DNA of 10,225 nt from Oehlia diaphana (taxonomy: Eukaryota; Glomeromycota; Glomeromycetes; Glomerales; Glomeraceae), in assembly GCA_003833135.1 (NCBI GenBank), contig QZLH01000535.1:21058-31282 (forward strand), written 5' to 3'. The notes under the pieces were generated by a model. It saw only the letters and a list, made by a program, of their open reading frames with translations, did no database searches and had not been told where the DNA came from. Shown here one piece after another: positions 1 to 8,544 of this stretch; positions within the stretch are counted from its first letter, which is position 1; the number at the start of each line of letters is the position of its first letter. The position numbers were made by a program, and so were the translations under genes.

Positions 1-100
1 CTTATGTACCCCTAAAAATTAAACTTACACGACATATAAACTTTTGTAATTTTACTTTTATAATTCATTACTTTTGTTTTAAATTTTTATAGTATTAAAA

Positions 101-254
101 ATTACGACTTTACAGCCTAATTATAGCATTACGACCTAATTATAGCATTACGGCCTAATTACAGCATTACGGCATAATTACAGCATTACGGACTAATTAC
201 AGTATTACGAAAAGTGTCATAACTGTAATGCTGTATGCCGTAATATTACGGCAT
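101..254. repeat. 19-bp tandem repeats capped by a 20-bp palindrome
   Basis: Four adjacent 19-bp units (128-146, 147-165, 166-184, 185-203) share the pattern attacgRcctaattaYagc, with a partial unit from 101 and another at 204. An inverted copy of the unit follows (224-244), and positions 235-254 form a perfect 20-bp palindrome (atgccgtaat/attacggcat). A further 'attacggc' lies near 266-274. Tandem units plus an inverted copy look like the subterminal part of a transposable element, but no partner end was found in the window. There is no coding potential. Confidence 0.8.
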
Positions 255-274
255 CGGCAAATCAATTACGGCTA

Positions 275-441
275 ACATCTTTAATACAGTTAAATCTCCA
301 TAAATACATCTCCTTAGGATTGGATATAAGTGTATATTTAGAGAGAGTGTGCATTTATAGAATCATCACATGATTTATTTATATAACAAATATTACATTT
401 ATTAAGAAATCTGAAATCAATACAGAAATACAAAAATAAAC
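275..441. other. Unassigned AT-rich spacer
   Basis: AT-rich sequence between the tandem repeats and the 3' end of the transposase relic. I see no open frame, hairpin or repeat of note. It may hold the 3' untranslated and terminal part of the pogo-like element, but no inverted-repeat terminus is recognisable. Confidence 0.4.
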
Positions 442-2419
442 TTATTTAAAATATTTATCTATAGTAGTTTGCTGCATTGAATTAATTTGTTCTCTTTTAA
501 TAAATTTCTCAATTTTATCTATTAATTTCATATAACCACTTGCATTTTCTTGTTGAATTAAAAATATATATACAGTTTTTAAGCTTTTTAATGCTTTGTT
601 AATGCAAATAGTTTTTACTTCAGTACTATTATCTACTTCATCTAGATAATCTACATCTGACCCACTTTTAAATAATCTTGCAATTTCTTAAATAATTTGA
701 TCTTCAGAAATCAAATAAACTATGTCTTTATCAGGAATAATTAAAAATTCCTTTACTTGCATTCTGTTATGAAGATTCAATTACTTTACCAAGCTCATCA
801 TCAATATCATCTTCATAAATGTCATCCAAAAGAAAAATATTGTTAAGAATTTCAGTATACCGTATATAGCGGGCCACAGTACCCCAGGTATCTTGCAAAA
901 ATAGGGGTTTGACCCTGTACCTCCGGGTACTAAACAAAGTCTAAAAATTCCATTTTTTACGAATATCTCACAATCTACTGGTCCAATTTGAATGATCTTT
1001 TTTTATTTTGAAGAGCTCAATGAGAGCTATCAAACAAAAAAATGATGGCTCAAATCTAATCACTGGATCACGAGATAATTGTAAAATATCTTCCAGGTAC
1101 TATACAATTCTATGAAATTTTTCAAGGGGAGTACTATGCATAGGGGGGTACTATGGCCCGTGATATATGATAATTCTGGTAATTTTGAATAGTATCAGCT
1201 AAAATTTTATCTCAATTTCAAATAATGTATTGAATTGCTTGTAAAATATTCATTTTTAAATCTTATACAAGCTGGTCTACTTTAATATTCACTTAAAATA
1301 AAAAAAGTTAAGAAATTAATTTATGAAAATAATAAATTAATAAATTAAAAATTTATAATAACCTAATATAATAATGCTGATAATATTTTTTAAAAGCCAT
1401 AATTATTCCAGCATCCATTAGCTGAAGTTTTAATATGGTGTTAGGAGGTAAAAAATAAATATCAATATATAAAAAAGTTAGATTTTCTAGCTTATAACTT
1501 GAATAATTATCAAGTAGCAATAAAATATATTATCCTCTATATTTTTGGCCAATTTAACAATCAAATTCCTGAAACCACTCTTGAAAAATAGTTGTCAGCA
1601 TCCAAGCTTTATTATTACTTTAATAAGTTATTGGTAAATTATTAATGTTAACATTTTTAAAGCATCATGGTTTTGCAAATTAACCAATTATAAAAGGATT
1701 CAACTTATATAATCCATTACTAGTATTTGAACACAATGCAATAGAAAGACGTTCCTTATTTTTTTACATTCCAAAAGATGCTTTGAAGCTAATATTCAAT
1801 TAAGTTCTAACCTAAAAATTATATAAATTAGTGTGAAATAAAAAATTGTATTTAATAAATTTTAAAATAATATATATTGATAAAAAAGTCCAGTCTTATT
1901 CATATTATAAATTTGTTCAAGAGAATATTCTGCACATTTATTTTATAATAATAGTAAAGCTTTAGCAATAGCATTTTCATCAGCAGAATCTGCTTCTTCT
2001 TGAAGCTTTATTTGACAAATATTATTTTGATCTTTAAACTTTTAAAGCCAGCCAGAAGAAAACTGTAATATTCCTTCAGGAACATTTAATTTATCAACTA
2101 ATTATTTTGCCTTTTTAACTAGTATGGCATCACTTAAAATTGTTCTATACTGATAAATTAATACAAATTCCTTGAAGGCAAGCTCAAGTTTTAGAATAAC
2201 AATAGCTTTATGATGTTTTGCTTCTGGATTAATAATTTTTACAGCAAGTCATTTATCTTTACTTTGCAAAATTTTTGTAATTGTAGATTCGTCAACTTTA
2301 ACTTCTTATTTTTCTTTAATCCAGTTTACATATTGAGACTGAATCTTTTTGTTATCACAAGTATAAAAACAAAATTCATATTTTTGATTATTCATTAAGA
2401 AAACTCTTTTTTTTGGCAT
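442..2419 (-). pseudogene. Decayed pogo/Tigger-like DDE transposase
   Basis: Read on the minus strand, this is a relic of a Tc1/mariner-superfamily pogo-like transposase, which in life would bind element ends and cut and paste them. The ATG at 2417-2419 starts MPKKRVFLMNNQKYEFC, a lysine-rich psq/CENP-B-type helix-turn-helix N-terminus. Next come a segment containing FSSGWL*KFKD, the first catalytic block as NMNKTGLFY (1898-1900, where family members have NMDETGLF), the second block LLLLDNYSSYK (Asp at 1509-1511) and the third LPPNTILKLQLMDAGI (Asp at 1413-1415). A C-terminal tail ends QQTTIDKYFK then TAA at 442-444. At least a dozen in-frame stops, mostly TAA with some TGA, frameshifts near 780 and 1770-1880, and a MITE at 862-1168 make it non-functional. 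The first catalytic Asp is also lost (Asn). The family assignment rests on motif order and seems safe; subfamily is uncertain. Confidence 0.88.
862..1168. mobile_element. MITE inserted in the transposase relic
   Basis: The ends are imperfect inverted repeats: left tatatagcgggccacagtacccc (863-885) against the reverse complement of the right end, which also contains cgggccaYagtacccc (20 of 24 positions match over 862-885 and 1145-1168). It is clearly richer in GC than its surroundings and has no ORF. It sits inside the transposase pseudogene: minus-strand transposase sequence resumes on both sides. Flanking TATAT/ATATAT blurs the exact target duplication, which could be TA or up to 5 bp. The interior holds an imperfect hairpin around gagctc-aatg-agagct (1014-1029). 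It inserted after the transposase gene was in place. Confidence 0.75.
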
Positions 2420-2541
2420 ATTATTATTAAACAAAGCTAGCAGTTAATTAAATTGTGTGTACTGCATATACTATCATATTATTATATAGTATTAATTTGA
2501 TTAATGGTACATGTTTATTTAACTCAAATTTAGCAATTTTA

Positions 2542-2589
2542 GTGGGATATCACTATATAATATAATTATATTACATAGTGATATCCCAC
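2542..2589. repeat. Perfect 15-bp stem inverted repeat
   Basis: gtgggatatcactat (2542-2556) pairs perfectly with atagtgatatcccac (2575-2589) around an 18-nt AT-only loop. It lies upstream of the transposase relic's start. It could be a compact MITE, a hairpin end of an element or a regulatory palindrome; nothing shows which. Confidence 0.8.
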
Positions 2590-2610
2590 CTGCGCTAGAT
2601 TATATTATAC

Positions 2611-2667
2611 CATATAATCTGGATATCACTATATGATCTAAATACCACTATATAATCTGGTACCATT
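2611..2667. repeat. Three 19-bp tandem repeats
   Basis: The units 2611-2629, 2630-2648 and 2649-2667 share the pattern YatatRatctRRatAYCac. A further diverged unit lies at 2923-2941, where atatgatctaaatac is an exact 15-bp match to 2631-2645. The repeats also echo the 'atatcactat' arm of the hairpin at 2542-2589, so the two probably belong to one element or one decayed array. Confidence 0.65.
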
Positions 2668-2922
2668 AGGATCCCGCTTACTTCTAATAAAGGTCTCTGG
2701 AAAAAATTTCAAATTTACTAGTAATAATTTTACCTTACTTCAATTCTTAATATTATTGGTTAATTGATTTAAAAGGAAAAAAATCATACTAATGTAGTGT
2801 AATATTTCTTTTTTTAGATGTAATTTATCTATTTATAGTAGGATCATCAAAATTTTTTTCTTAGTGATTTTACTTTAGAGTTACAGTGATCTTTATTATA
2901 AATAAGCAAGGTTCTGTACCAT
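2668..2922. other. Unassigned AT-rich spacer
   Basis: No open frame, RNA gene or clear repeat is visible. The stretch separates two groups of related 19-bp repeats and may be the interior of a small decayed element bounded by them. Confidence 0.35.
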
Positions 2923-2956
2923 CATATGATCTAAATACTACCAGTGCTCTAAATAA

Positions 2957-3135
2957 GCCAGCTCAAGCTAAGTTACAATCTGACTTGGCTTGGCTTGAAG
3001 ATTTGTGCCAAGCCAAACCTGAAATGAGCTGAACCACAAAAAATCTTGGCTCAGCTCAGTTCGAGTCAAGCTGAACTATGAAAATCCTGGCTTAAGTTGA
3101 GCTAAGCTTGAACTAGCTCAAACTAGTTCGAGCTT
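2957..3135. repeat. Degenerate AAGCT/GAGCT/TGGCT repeat tract
   Basis: About 180 bp are dominated by variants of aagct, gagct and tggct on both strands. They include an inverted repeat, ttggcttggc (2985-2994) with gccaagccaa (3007-3016), and near-palindromic pieces such as aactagctcaaactagtt (3111-3128). It has the texture of an old short-period satellite in which both strands of the motif are mixed. Confidence 0.65.
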
Positions 3136-3168
3136 TATCATAAAATGTTTTTGCAACATTTTTAATTT

Positions 3169-3360
3169 AAATTATTAAAAAATGTTGTGAAATATTTTTT
3201 TAATTAAATTAATGTAAAATATAACGTTTTTATAATATTTTTACATTAAATTATTAAAAAAATATTGCAAAATGTTATTTTTAACTAAATATATGTTTTT
3301 ATAAAATTTTTACTTTAAATTATTTAAAAAACATTGTAAAATATTTTTTACTTTTTGTTT
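3169..3360. repeat. AT-rich repeat with ~70-80 bp period
   Basis: Three units beginning at 3169, 3248 and 3317 each start aaattattNaaaaa and continue through a 'ttgYRaaatRtt' segment and a T-rich stretch. Spacings are 79 and 69 bp. The tract leads directly into the hairpin array at 3361 and may be a diverged extension of it. It is non-coding. Confidence 0.5.
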
Positions 3361-3792
3361 TTATAATAAAATGCCAAAACTATTTGTTTAGGCATTTTTT
3401 CTTTTGATTTTACATGTAAAAATGCTAAAACTGATAGTTTCAGCATTTTTTTGTGATTTTACATATAAAAGTACTAAAATAATTGGTTCCAGCATATTTC
3501 TTTTTGATTTTACATGTAAAACTGTTAAAACTGATAGTTTCAGCAATTTTTTTCAATTTTACATGTAAAAATGTCAGAATTATTAGTTCTGGCAGTTTTT
3601 TTCAATTTTATATATAAAAATGCCAGAATTATTAGTTCTGGCATTTTTTTTCAATTTTACATGTAAAAATGCTGGAATTATTAGTTCTGGTATTTTTCTT
3701 TTGATTTTACATGTAAAAATGCCCAAACTAATAGTTTTGGTATTTTTTTCGATTATACATCTAAAAAATGGCAGAATTATTAGTTTCAGCAT
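3361..3792. repeat. Array of ~50-bp hairpin units (left part)
   Basis: About nine units start near 3361, 3412, 3461, 3512, 3561, 3610, 3659, 3709 and 3757, with a regular 49-51 bp period. Each has an acatgtaaaa head, a stem such as tgccagaa / ttctggca around a 7-nt loop (ttattag), and a T-rich tail ending in ttgatttt or tcaatttt. The unit at about 3616-3648 can extend to a 13-bp stem when the flanking A and T runs pair. Loop and stem bases vary between units, but most arms still pair. Open frames that cross the array on either strand merely translate the repeat. It is probably a tandem minisatellite or a transposon-derived array. Confidence 0.85.
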
Positions 3793-4899
3793 TGTAAGTG
3801 ACTGAATACTAAGTAAGGATAAATGATTAATTAAAGAAATCACGTGATATGGATAAATGATTAGCCAGAAAGATAAAACATGTGGAAAATAAAATGATCT
3901 GCATGATGTAATATTTACTGAATGATTAATGAAGATCAGATGGATTAATTAAGAAGTCGATCATTTTCAAGATAGAAACTAGTTTATTATATTTAACAAT
4001 AGAGATAAATTCTAATATAATAACTGGTTTATCAAGTTCAATAATAGGAATAATTATGAATTATAAAAATAGATTTATTTTTCATAAGAATATTTTTAAA
4101 GATTATTTTCTTGATAATATTTTCTTTACGACAAAATATTTAAGATGATAAGAAAAGAAAAGAAAAGATTAAATTAATATAGAAGAAAGAACATAATATT
4201 AGAAAAGAATATAAAAGATAGTAGATTAAAAGAATATAAAGATGATATAAAAAACATAAAATAGATTATAGAATAACATATAAAATAGAAAGATAATACA
4301 TAAAATAGTATATAGAAGAAAAGAAAAGATTTGTAAAAATTATATAAATAGGAACGGAATTCAAAGTGAATTCCACAGTTGATAGTTTTAGAATTTAATG
4401 ATTTTAATAAAATATTAAGTAATATAGTTCATCCTAAATTTTTATGAAATATTTTATTTTATTATTTTGTTGAATTCTGAATTATAAGAAGAATAAAATA
4501 TAAATTTTAGTAATGAAAATTATCAAACTTTGAAGATGAAACAAATATAAAACACTTTGTAGTGAAGGAGAAATTTGAAAATGTTGGTAAAAGGATGAAA
4601 TTTTAGGAAATTCAGAGAAGTAAAATTTTATATCATTTAATGTTTTGTATTACTAACGCTATTTATTTTATATGACTAAGAATATTGTTATAAATTTTGT
4701 CGTTGTCAAAATGTTTTTATTGTTATCATTGTAATTTTGTTATTGTTGTTATTATAATATTAATGTCATCATAATTTTGTCATCGTCATAATTTCGTTAC
4801 CATGTTCTTGTTTATTTGTTATGTTGTTTGTTCGCTCATAAGAACTGATTTGATGTGACAACTTTTTATATTGATGAAAGAGAGAATCATGAGTCCTCA
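3793..4899 (+). mobile_element. Probable solo LTR inserted in the hairpin array
   Basis: The hairpin array stops in mid-unit at 3792 (..tttcagcat) and resumes at about 4898 (cagcgtatttcttttt..), exactly where an intact unit such as 3490-3520 would continue. The 1107-bp insert begins TG (3793) and ends CA (4898-4899), as LTRs do. The flanks gcat (3789-3792) and gcgt (4900-4903), or cagcat/cagcgt with other boundaries, look like a target duplication with one mismatch. Inside are a purine-rich low-complexity stretch (4140-4340), a TATA-like tatataaatagg (4341-4352), and a T-rich tail. No retrotransposon protein or second LTR is present. The insertion is well supported; the LTR identity is inferred, and the strand follows the TATA box. 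Confidence 0.6.
4341..4374 (+). promoter_or_regulatory. TATA-like box and adjoining hairpin in the LTR
   Basis: tatataaatagg at 4341-4352 matches a TATA box. It is followed at once by ggaattc (4356-4362) and gaattcc (4368-4374), a 7-bp stem with a 5-nt loop. If the insert is an LTR, this would be its core promoter, with the hairpin at the start of the transcript. Predicted from sequence only. Confidence 0.4.
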
Positions 4900-5075
4900 G
4901 CGTATTTCTTTTTGATTTTACATGTAATGCCAAAACTGATAGTTTTAGCATTTTTTTTAATTTTATATATAAAAATACCAGAATAATTAGTTCTGGTGTT
5001 TTTCTTTTTGATTTTACATGTAAAAATGCCAAAATTATTAGTTTTAGCATTTTTTTTTTTGATTGTACATGTAAA
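4898..5075. repeat. Array of ~50-bp hairpin units (right part)
   Basis: Units starting at 4920, 4965, 5016 and 5067 have the same head, stem and T-rich tail as the left part and the same orientation, with a 45-51 bp period. Stems include taccagaa / ttctggtg (4976-5000). The last unit fades at acatgtaaatag. Orientation and mid-unit break show that this is the continuation of the array at 3361-3792. Confidence 0.82.
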
Positions 5076-5290
5076 TAGTACTCTGAACGAGTCGATTCAA
5101 GTTGAGTTAAGGGTAAATCGTACTCAACTCAGAAAAATCAGGTCGATTCGAGTCAAGTTAATATTATAAAATTTTTTGAATTGACTCGAATCGACTTGAA
5201 AAAAAAATTGATTCATAATCAACTCGAATCAGGAAAAGATTGACTCAAATCGACTAGAATCGAATGATCAGATTTGATTATCTGATCTTT
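5076..5290. repeat. Degenerate TCGA-type satellite with inverted repeats
   Basis: Repeated variants of gactcgaatcgac occur on both strands. A perfect 15-bp inverted repeat joins gtcgattcgagtcaa (5142-5156) and ttgactcgaatcgac (5181-5195). A second hairpin, gatcagat/atctgatc (5266-5273 with 5280-5287, 6-nt loop), lies just before a T run and would resemble a terminator if transcribed, though nothing shows that it is. No coding potential. Confidence 0.7.
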
Positions 5291-5429
5291 TTTTTAATTA
5301 TTTTTTTTTCTTCTGGGAACGCCTTCTTCAATAACATATACTACAGTTGACGACTTCTAATTTATTTAGATCTAGTGCCTTTAGTATCAAACTTAATACC
5401 AACACTACATTTCATATAGAAAAAAAAAA
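5291..5429. other. AT-rich spacer with a possible decayed array unit
   Basis: The stretch cttctgggaacgccttcttc (5309-5328) resembles the exon start aggaacgatttcttctttca at 5928-5947, so the exon-intron array next door may once have started here. Otherwise I see no gene or regular structure. Confidence 0.35.
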
Positions 5430-5957
5430 GTGACTTCTAAAAATGCAAGAGTACAGAAGGTTAGTATATTTCCTTTTTTTTCATTTTTTTTTAATTTTAT
5501 TATCTTTTTTTTTTACTTATCTTGTTCTTATTTCTTTAAAGACGGTTACTTTCAGAACTGCGATTTCAGTGGATTGCTAAGAATACGAAAGGCTACTATA
5601 TTTCTTTTTTTTTTGTTTTCTTTTTTTAATTTATTATTTTCTTTACTTACAATATTCTTATTCTTTAGAAAAGGTCTGAACTGCGATTTCGGTGGGTGGA
5701 CTACTAAAAATATGAAAAGTTAGTATTTCTTTTTTTGTTTTCTTTTTTTAATTTTATTATTTTTTTCTTTACTTACAATATTCTTATTTCTTTAGGAATG
5801 GTCTCTTCTTTCAGAACTGTGATTTCAGTGGATGGGCTACTAAAAATATAAAAGGTTAGTATTTCTTTTTTTTCTTTTTTTTTTAGTTTTATTATTGTTT
5901 TTTACTTACCTTATTCTTATTTATTTTAGGAACGATTTCTTCTTTCAGGATGGTGAT
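5430..5957 (+). repeat. Tandem array of exon-intron-like units
   Basis: Four units begin at about 5430, 5570, 5693 and 5829 (spacings 140, 123 and 136 bp), with a final partial one to 5957. Each has a short segment ending ..ctactaaaaatataaaag, a gttagta donor-like start, a T-rich stretch of about 75 bp containing ttacttac, and an acceptor-like tttctttag. Predicted introns are 5460-5541, 5592-5668, 5719-5795 and 5855-5929; the second has GC rather than GT at its donor. The segments between them (5542-5591, 5669-5718, 5796-5854) encode related peptides in one frame, for example FQNCDFSGWATKNIK, with NCDF in three units. Segment lengths of 50, 50 and 59 nt do not preserve frame, so the array is probably degenerate or non-coding. 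Function unknown. Confidence 0.65.
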
Positions 5958-6041
5958 CAGATATAGAGGTAAATGGGAAGCAGGTGTGTGGAGGTCAGCT
6001 ATACATGAAACTGAAATTGGTTAATTTCTACCTCTGAAATT

Positions 6042-6100
6042 GTCGAAATGGTCAAAATAATTTCGACTTGGGCCCCTCCAAAAGTCGAAATGGTCAAAAT
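6042..6100. repeat. 17-bp direct repeat with internal hairpin
   Basis: gtcgaaatggtcaaaat occurs at 6042-6058 and again at 6084-6100. Between them atttcgactt (6060-6069) pairs with aagtcgaaat (6082-6091) around a GC-rich loop (gggcccctccaa), giving a 10-bp stem. The tract lies just outside the TIR element and is probably part of another, older MITE. Confidence 0.65.
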
Positions 6101-6121
6101 TGCATCAAAGTCATGTGATTT

Positions 6122-6180
6122 CATCAGGAAATTTTTTTGGGTGATATATAGCGATATATATCACTTTATCGATGTTTATC
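6122..6180. repeat. Left terminal inverted repeat
   Basis: 59 bp matching 10051-10109 in reverse complement with three mismatches (two near 6138-6139, one at 6164). It contains its own near-palindrome, gtgatatata at 6141-6150 pairing with tatatatcac at 6155-6164 over a gcga loop, so the terminus itself can fold. Confidence 0.85.
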
Positions 6181-6635
6181 GCTACAAAATATCGATAATT
6201 AATGAAATATGATAATTAACAATAATTATCTGCTGATAAATTGCGTTATCTGCAGATATTGATAATTATTGAGAGGGATAAATATTAACAATTATCATTA
6301 TCAATAACTATCACACTTTAACGTACTAAATAAATCAATAATTAATGCATTATGATGATCATTGATAAAAATATAACGATATAAGATTTTATTGATAAAT
6401 TTCTGTAAGTTATTTAATGTTAATGATATAGTGATAGGACTGATAGGTCATCCTTTAAAAAATTCTCTTGTGATTATGTAACTGTAACATAATACTATAA
6501 TCAAGTTACGAGGTTCTTTATTTAACAATCACGTGTATCATATCATGTGACATAACTTTCCAACTACTAAGATGCTAAGACGCGATGCGATAAGTATTTT
6601 TTTTAAACTTTTTTTTTTAAAGTTTAATTAAACAT

Positions 6636-6912
6636 TTCTTTCGCCTTTTCCATTCACCCTCTTCTACCCTTCTTTTCCTTCTCCCTCTAACCTGTCTCTC
6701 TTTTACACTTTCCCTTTCACCATTTCACCCCTTTTTACACTTTTCCTCTTCTTTTTTTATCATTTTCATCTTTAGTTTAATTTTATTTTTTTCCATTTTT
6801 TTCATTTTTGGCTCACTTCTGTTTTTACCTTTTCCTTTTTTCGTTCCGTTTAATCCCCTCTCTCTCTTCCTTTCTTTCATTCCTCTCCTTCAACCTTCCC
6901 TTTAATTTAAAC
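6636..6912 (+). promoter_or_regulatory. Pyrimidine-rich tract, probable promoter (copy 1)
   Basis: About 275 bp are nearly all C and T on the plus strand (runs such as ccttctccctctaacctgtctctc). CT-rich tracts before the start of transcription are common in fungal promoters. A CACGTG E-box-like palindrome lies upstream at 6530-6535. The tract ends shortly before the first predicted donor. Confidence 0.4.
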
Positions 6913-7049
6913 ACTTTTCTTAAAAATTATAATTTTTTTTAAATTACGTTTTTGTTTTAGTAGTTCTCTTGTAGAAATGTAAGTAAAATATTAAGATTTT
7001 AAACTTTTTTTCGCATTAAGTACTTACTAATCTTCCTTTTTTTTTGTAG

Positions 7050-7717
7050 ATTTTGTCTTCATTTTAGCCTTCGGATGTTTGGGAATTCACGTTTCTGTTT
7101 AAAAGGCCAAAAAAATGTGTGACGCGTCAGCTTTTTGACTCAGGATTTTATTTGGTAGTACTAAGGCACCAATTTTTTATTAATTTTTTTATTTTAACGA
7201 ACTTTATTAAAAGTATATTTCTTTTTCTTTTTTAGGCGATTCTTCAGCTCTTCAACAAGGGATTTTGGTAAGATAATATAGTTAACATTCATTTTTTCTT
7301 CTTTTGTTTTTTGTAGGTACTTTTCAGATTCCTTCTAATTACGTGATTAGATTTCAAAGTTTCATTTTAAAACTTCAAATCTTCAGTTTTTTTAAATATT
7401 TTTAAAGAAATGTTGCATTTCTTTTTTATTTTTGTAGGTCCCTCCTTCTGGCTTTGATCTCAGATTGCTATTACGGGTGGTTTCAAAATATGGTTGGTAA
7501 AGTTTCATAACGATTTTTGTTATGAAACTTTAAATATTTTTTTTGCTTTTTTAAAGGAACGTTTCTAACGTTCTTTATTTCTCTTGTAGATTCCATCTGG
7601 TGTTAAGATTTGGGTGTAGAATAGGTAAGTTTGCAACGTTTATGTTGCAAAACTGAATTTTTTTATTTTATTAATAGAAACGTTTTCTAATGTTTCATTT
7701 TTCTTTCTTGTAGAGTT
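7050..7717 (+). pseudogene. Truncated intron-rich transcript unit, copy 1
   Basis: Same exon-intron order as copy 2 (exons at 7050-7154, 7236-7267 and onward), cut off after the acceptor at about 7713. The 35-codon first exon has TAG at 7065-7067 where copy 2 has CAG, giving a premature stop. This copy therefore cannot encode the exon's peptide under the standard code. It may be an allele or assembly duplicate rather than a separate locus. Confidence 0.55.
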
Positions 7718-7718
7718 N
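7718..7718. other. Ambiguous base at the duplication junction
   Basis: The only N in the window lies exactly between the two 1.48-kb copies. A single N at a repeat boundary is typical of a contig join or unmerged overlap, so the tandem order should be treated as unproven. Confidence 0.9.
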
Positions 7719-8121
7719 TGATAAATTGCGTTATCTGCAGATATTGATAATTATTGAGAGGGATAAATATCAACAATTATCATTATCAATAACTATCACA
7801 CTTTAACATACTAAATAAATCAATAATTAATGCATTATGATGATCATTGATAAATAACTGGAAAAATATAACGATATAAGATTTTATCGATAAATTTCTG
7901 TAAGTTATTTAATATTAATGATATAGTGATAGGACTGATAGGTCATCCTTTAAAAAATTCTCTTGTGATTATGTAACTGTAACATAATACTATAATCAAG
8001 TTACGAGGTTCTTTATTTAACAATCACGTGTATCATATCATGTAACATAACTTTCCAACTACTAAGATGCTAAAACGCGATGCGATAAGTATTTTTTTTA
8101 AACTTTTTTTTTTAAAGTTTA

Positions 8122-8400
8122 ATTAAACATTTCTTTCGCCTTTTCCATTCACCATCTTCTACCCTTCTTTTCCTTCTCCCTCTAACCTGTCTCTTTTTCA
8201 CACTTTCCCTTTCATCATTTCACCCCTTTTTACACTTTTCCTCTTCTTTTTTTATCATTTTCATCTTTAGTTTAATTTTATTTTTTTCCATTTTTTTCAT
8301 TTTTAGCTCACTTCTGTTTTTACCTTTCCCTTTTTTCGTTCCGTTTAATCCCCTCTCCCTCTTCCTTTCTTTCATTCCTCTCCTTCAACCTTTCCTTTAA
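8122..8400 (+). promoter_or_regulatory. Pyrimidine-rich tract, probable promoter (copy 2)
   Basis: Copy 2 counterpart of the CT-rich tract at 6636, with the E-box-like CACGTG at 8025-8030 upstream. It precedes the first intron donor at 8474 and probably drives the intron-rich transcript. The substitutions between the copies here are almost all C/T exchanges, so its pyrimidine character is unchanged. Confidence 0.4.
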
Positions 8401-8544
8401 TTTAAACACTTTTCTTAAAAATTATAATTTTTTTTAAGTTACGTTTTTGTTTTAGTAGTTCTCTTGTAGAAATGTAAGTAAAATATTAAGATTTTAAACT
8501 TTTTTTCGCATTTAGTACTTACTAATCTTCCTTTTTTTTTGTAG

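Larger units (their letters stand above)
6234..7717 (+). repeat. Tandem duplicate, copy 1
   Basis: This 1484-bp block reads tgataaattgcg.. to ..cttgtagagtt and recurs at 7719-9211. By eye the copies differ by about 25 substitutions (about 23 of them transitions) and two indels: 10 bp near 6368/7856, and 1 bp in the fourth intron. Identity is about 98%. Copy 1 stops abruptly inside the exon that starts at 9208 in copy 2, followed by the window's only N. Confidence 0.95.

Noticed and set aside
2210..2398. 62-codon plus-strand open frame
   Set aside because: It is the antisense of the N-terminal part of the pogo-like transposase relic, and its Phe/Leu-rich product is what antisense AT-rich code gives.
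442..2419. Ciliate-type genetic code (TAA/TAG as Gln), suggested by stops at likely Gln sites and by the CAG/TAG difference between the duplicates
   Set aside because: TGA stops and frameshifts are also present, a catalytic Asp is lost, and the element is broken by a MITE. Ordinary pseudogene decay explains the stops better, and nothing else in the window points to a ciliate.
3583..5050. Open frames of about 60-93 codons crossing the hairpin arrays on both strands
   Set aside because: They translate the ~50-bp repeat on either strand, are low in complexity, lack gene context and partly run through the inserted element. They are shadows of the repeat.
3361..5075. CRISPR array
   Set aside because: The ~50-bp units repeat along their full length with no unique spacers, and the sequence is eukaryotic in character.
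5266..5296. Rho-independent terminator (8-bp stem followed by T run)
   Set aside because: The host looks eukaryotic, there is no upstream transcript, and T runs are common throughout, so the match is probably chance within a satellite tract.
5430..5723. 97-codon open frame through the exon-intron array
   Set aside because: It reads through T-rich intron-like stretches (long Phe runs). Only the short segments between predicted introns look protein-like, so it is not treated as one gene.
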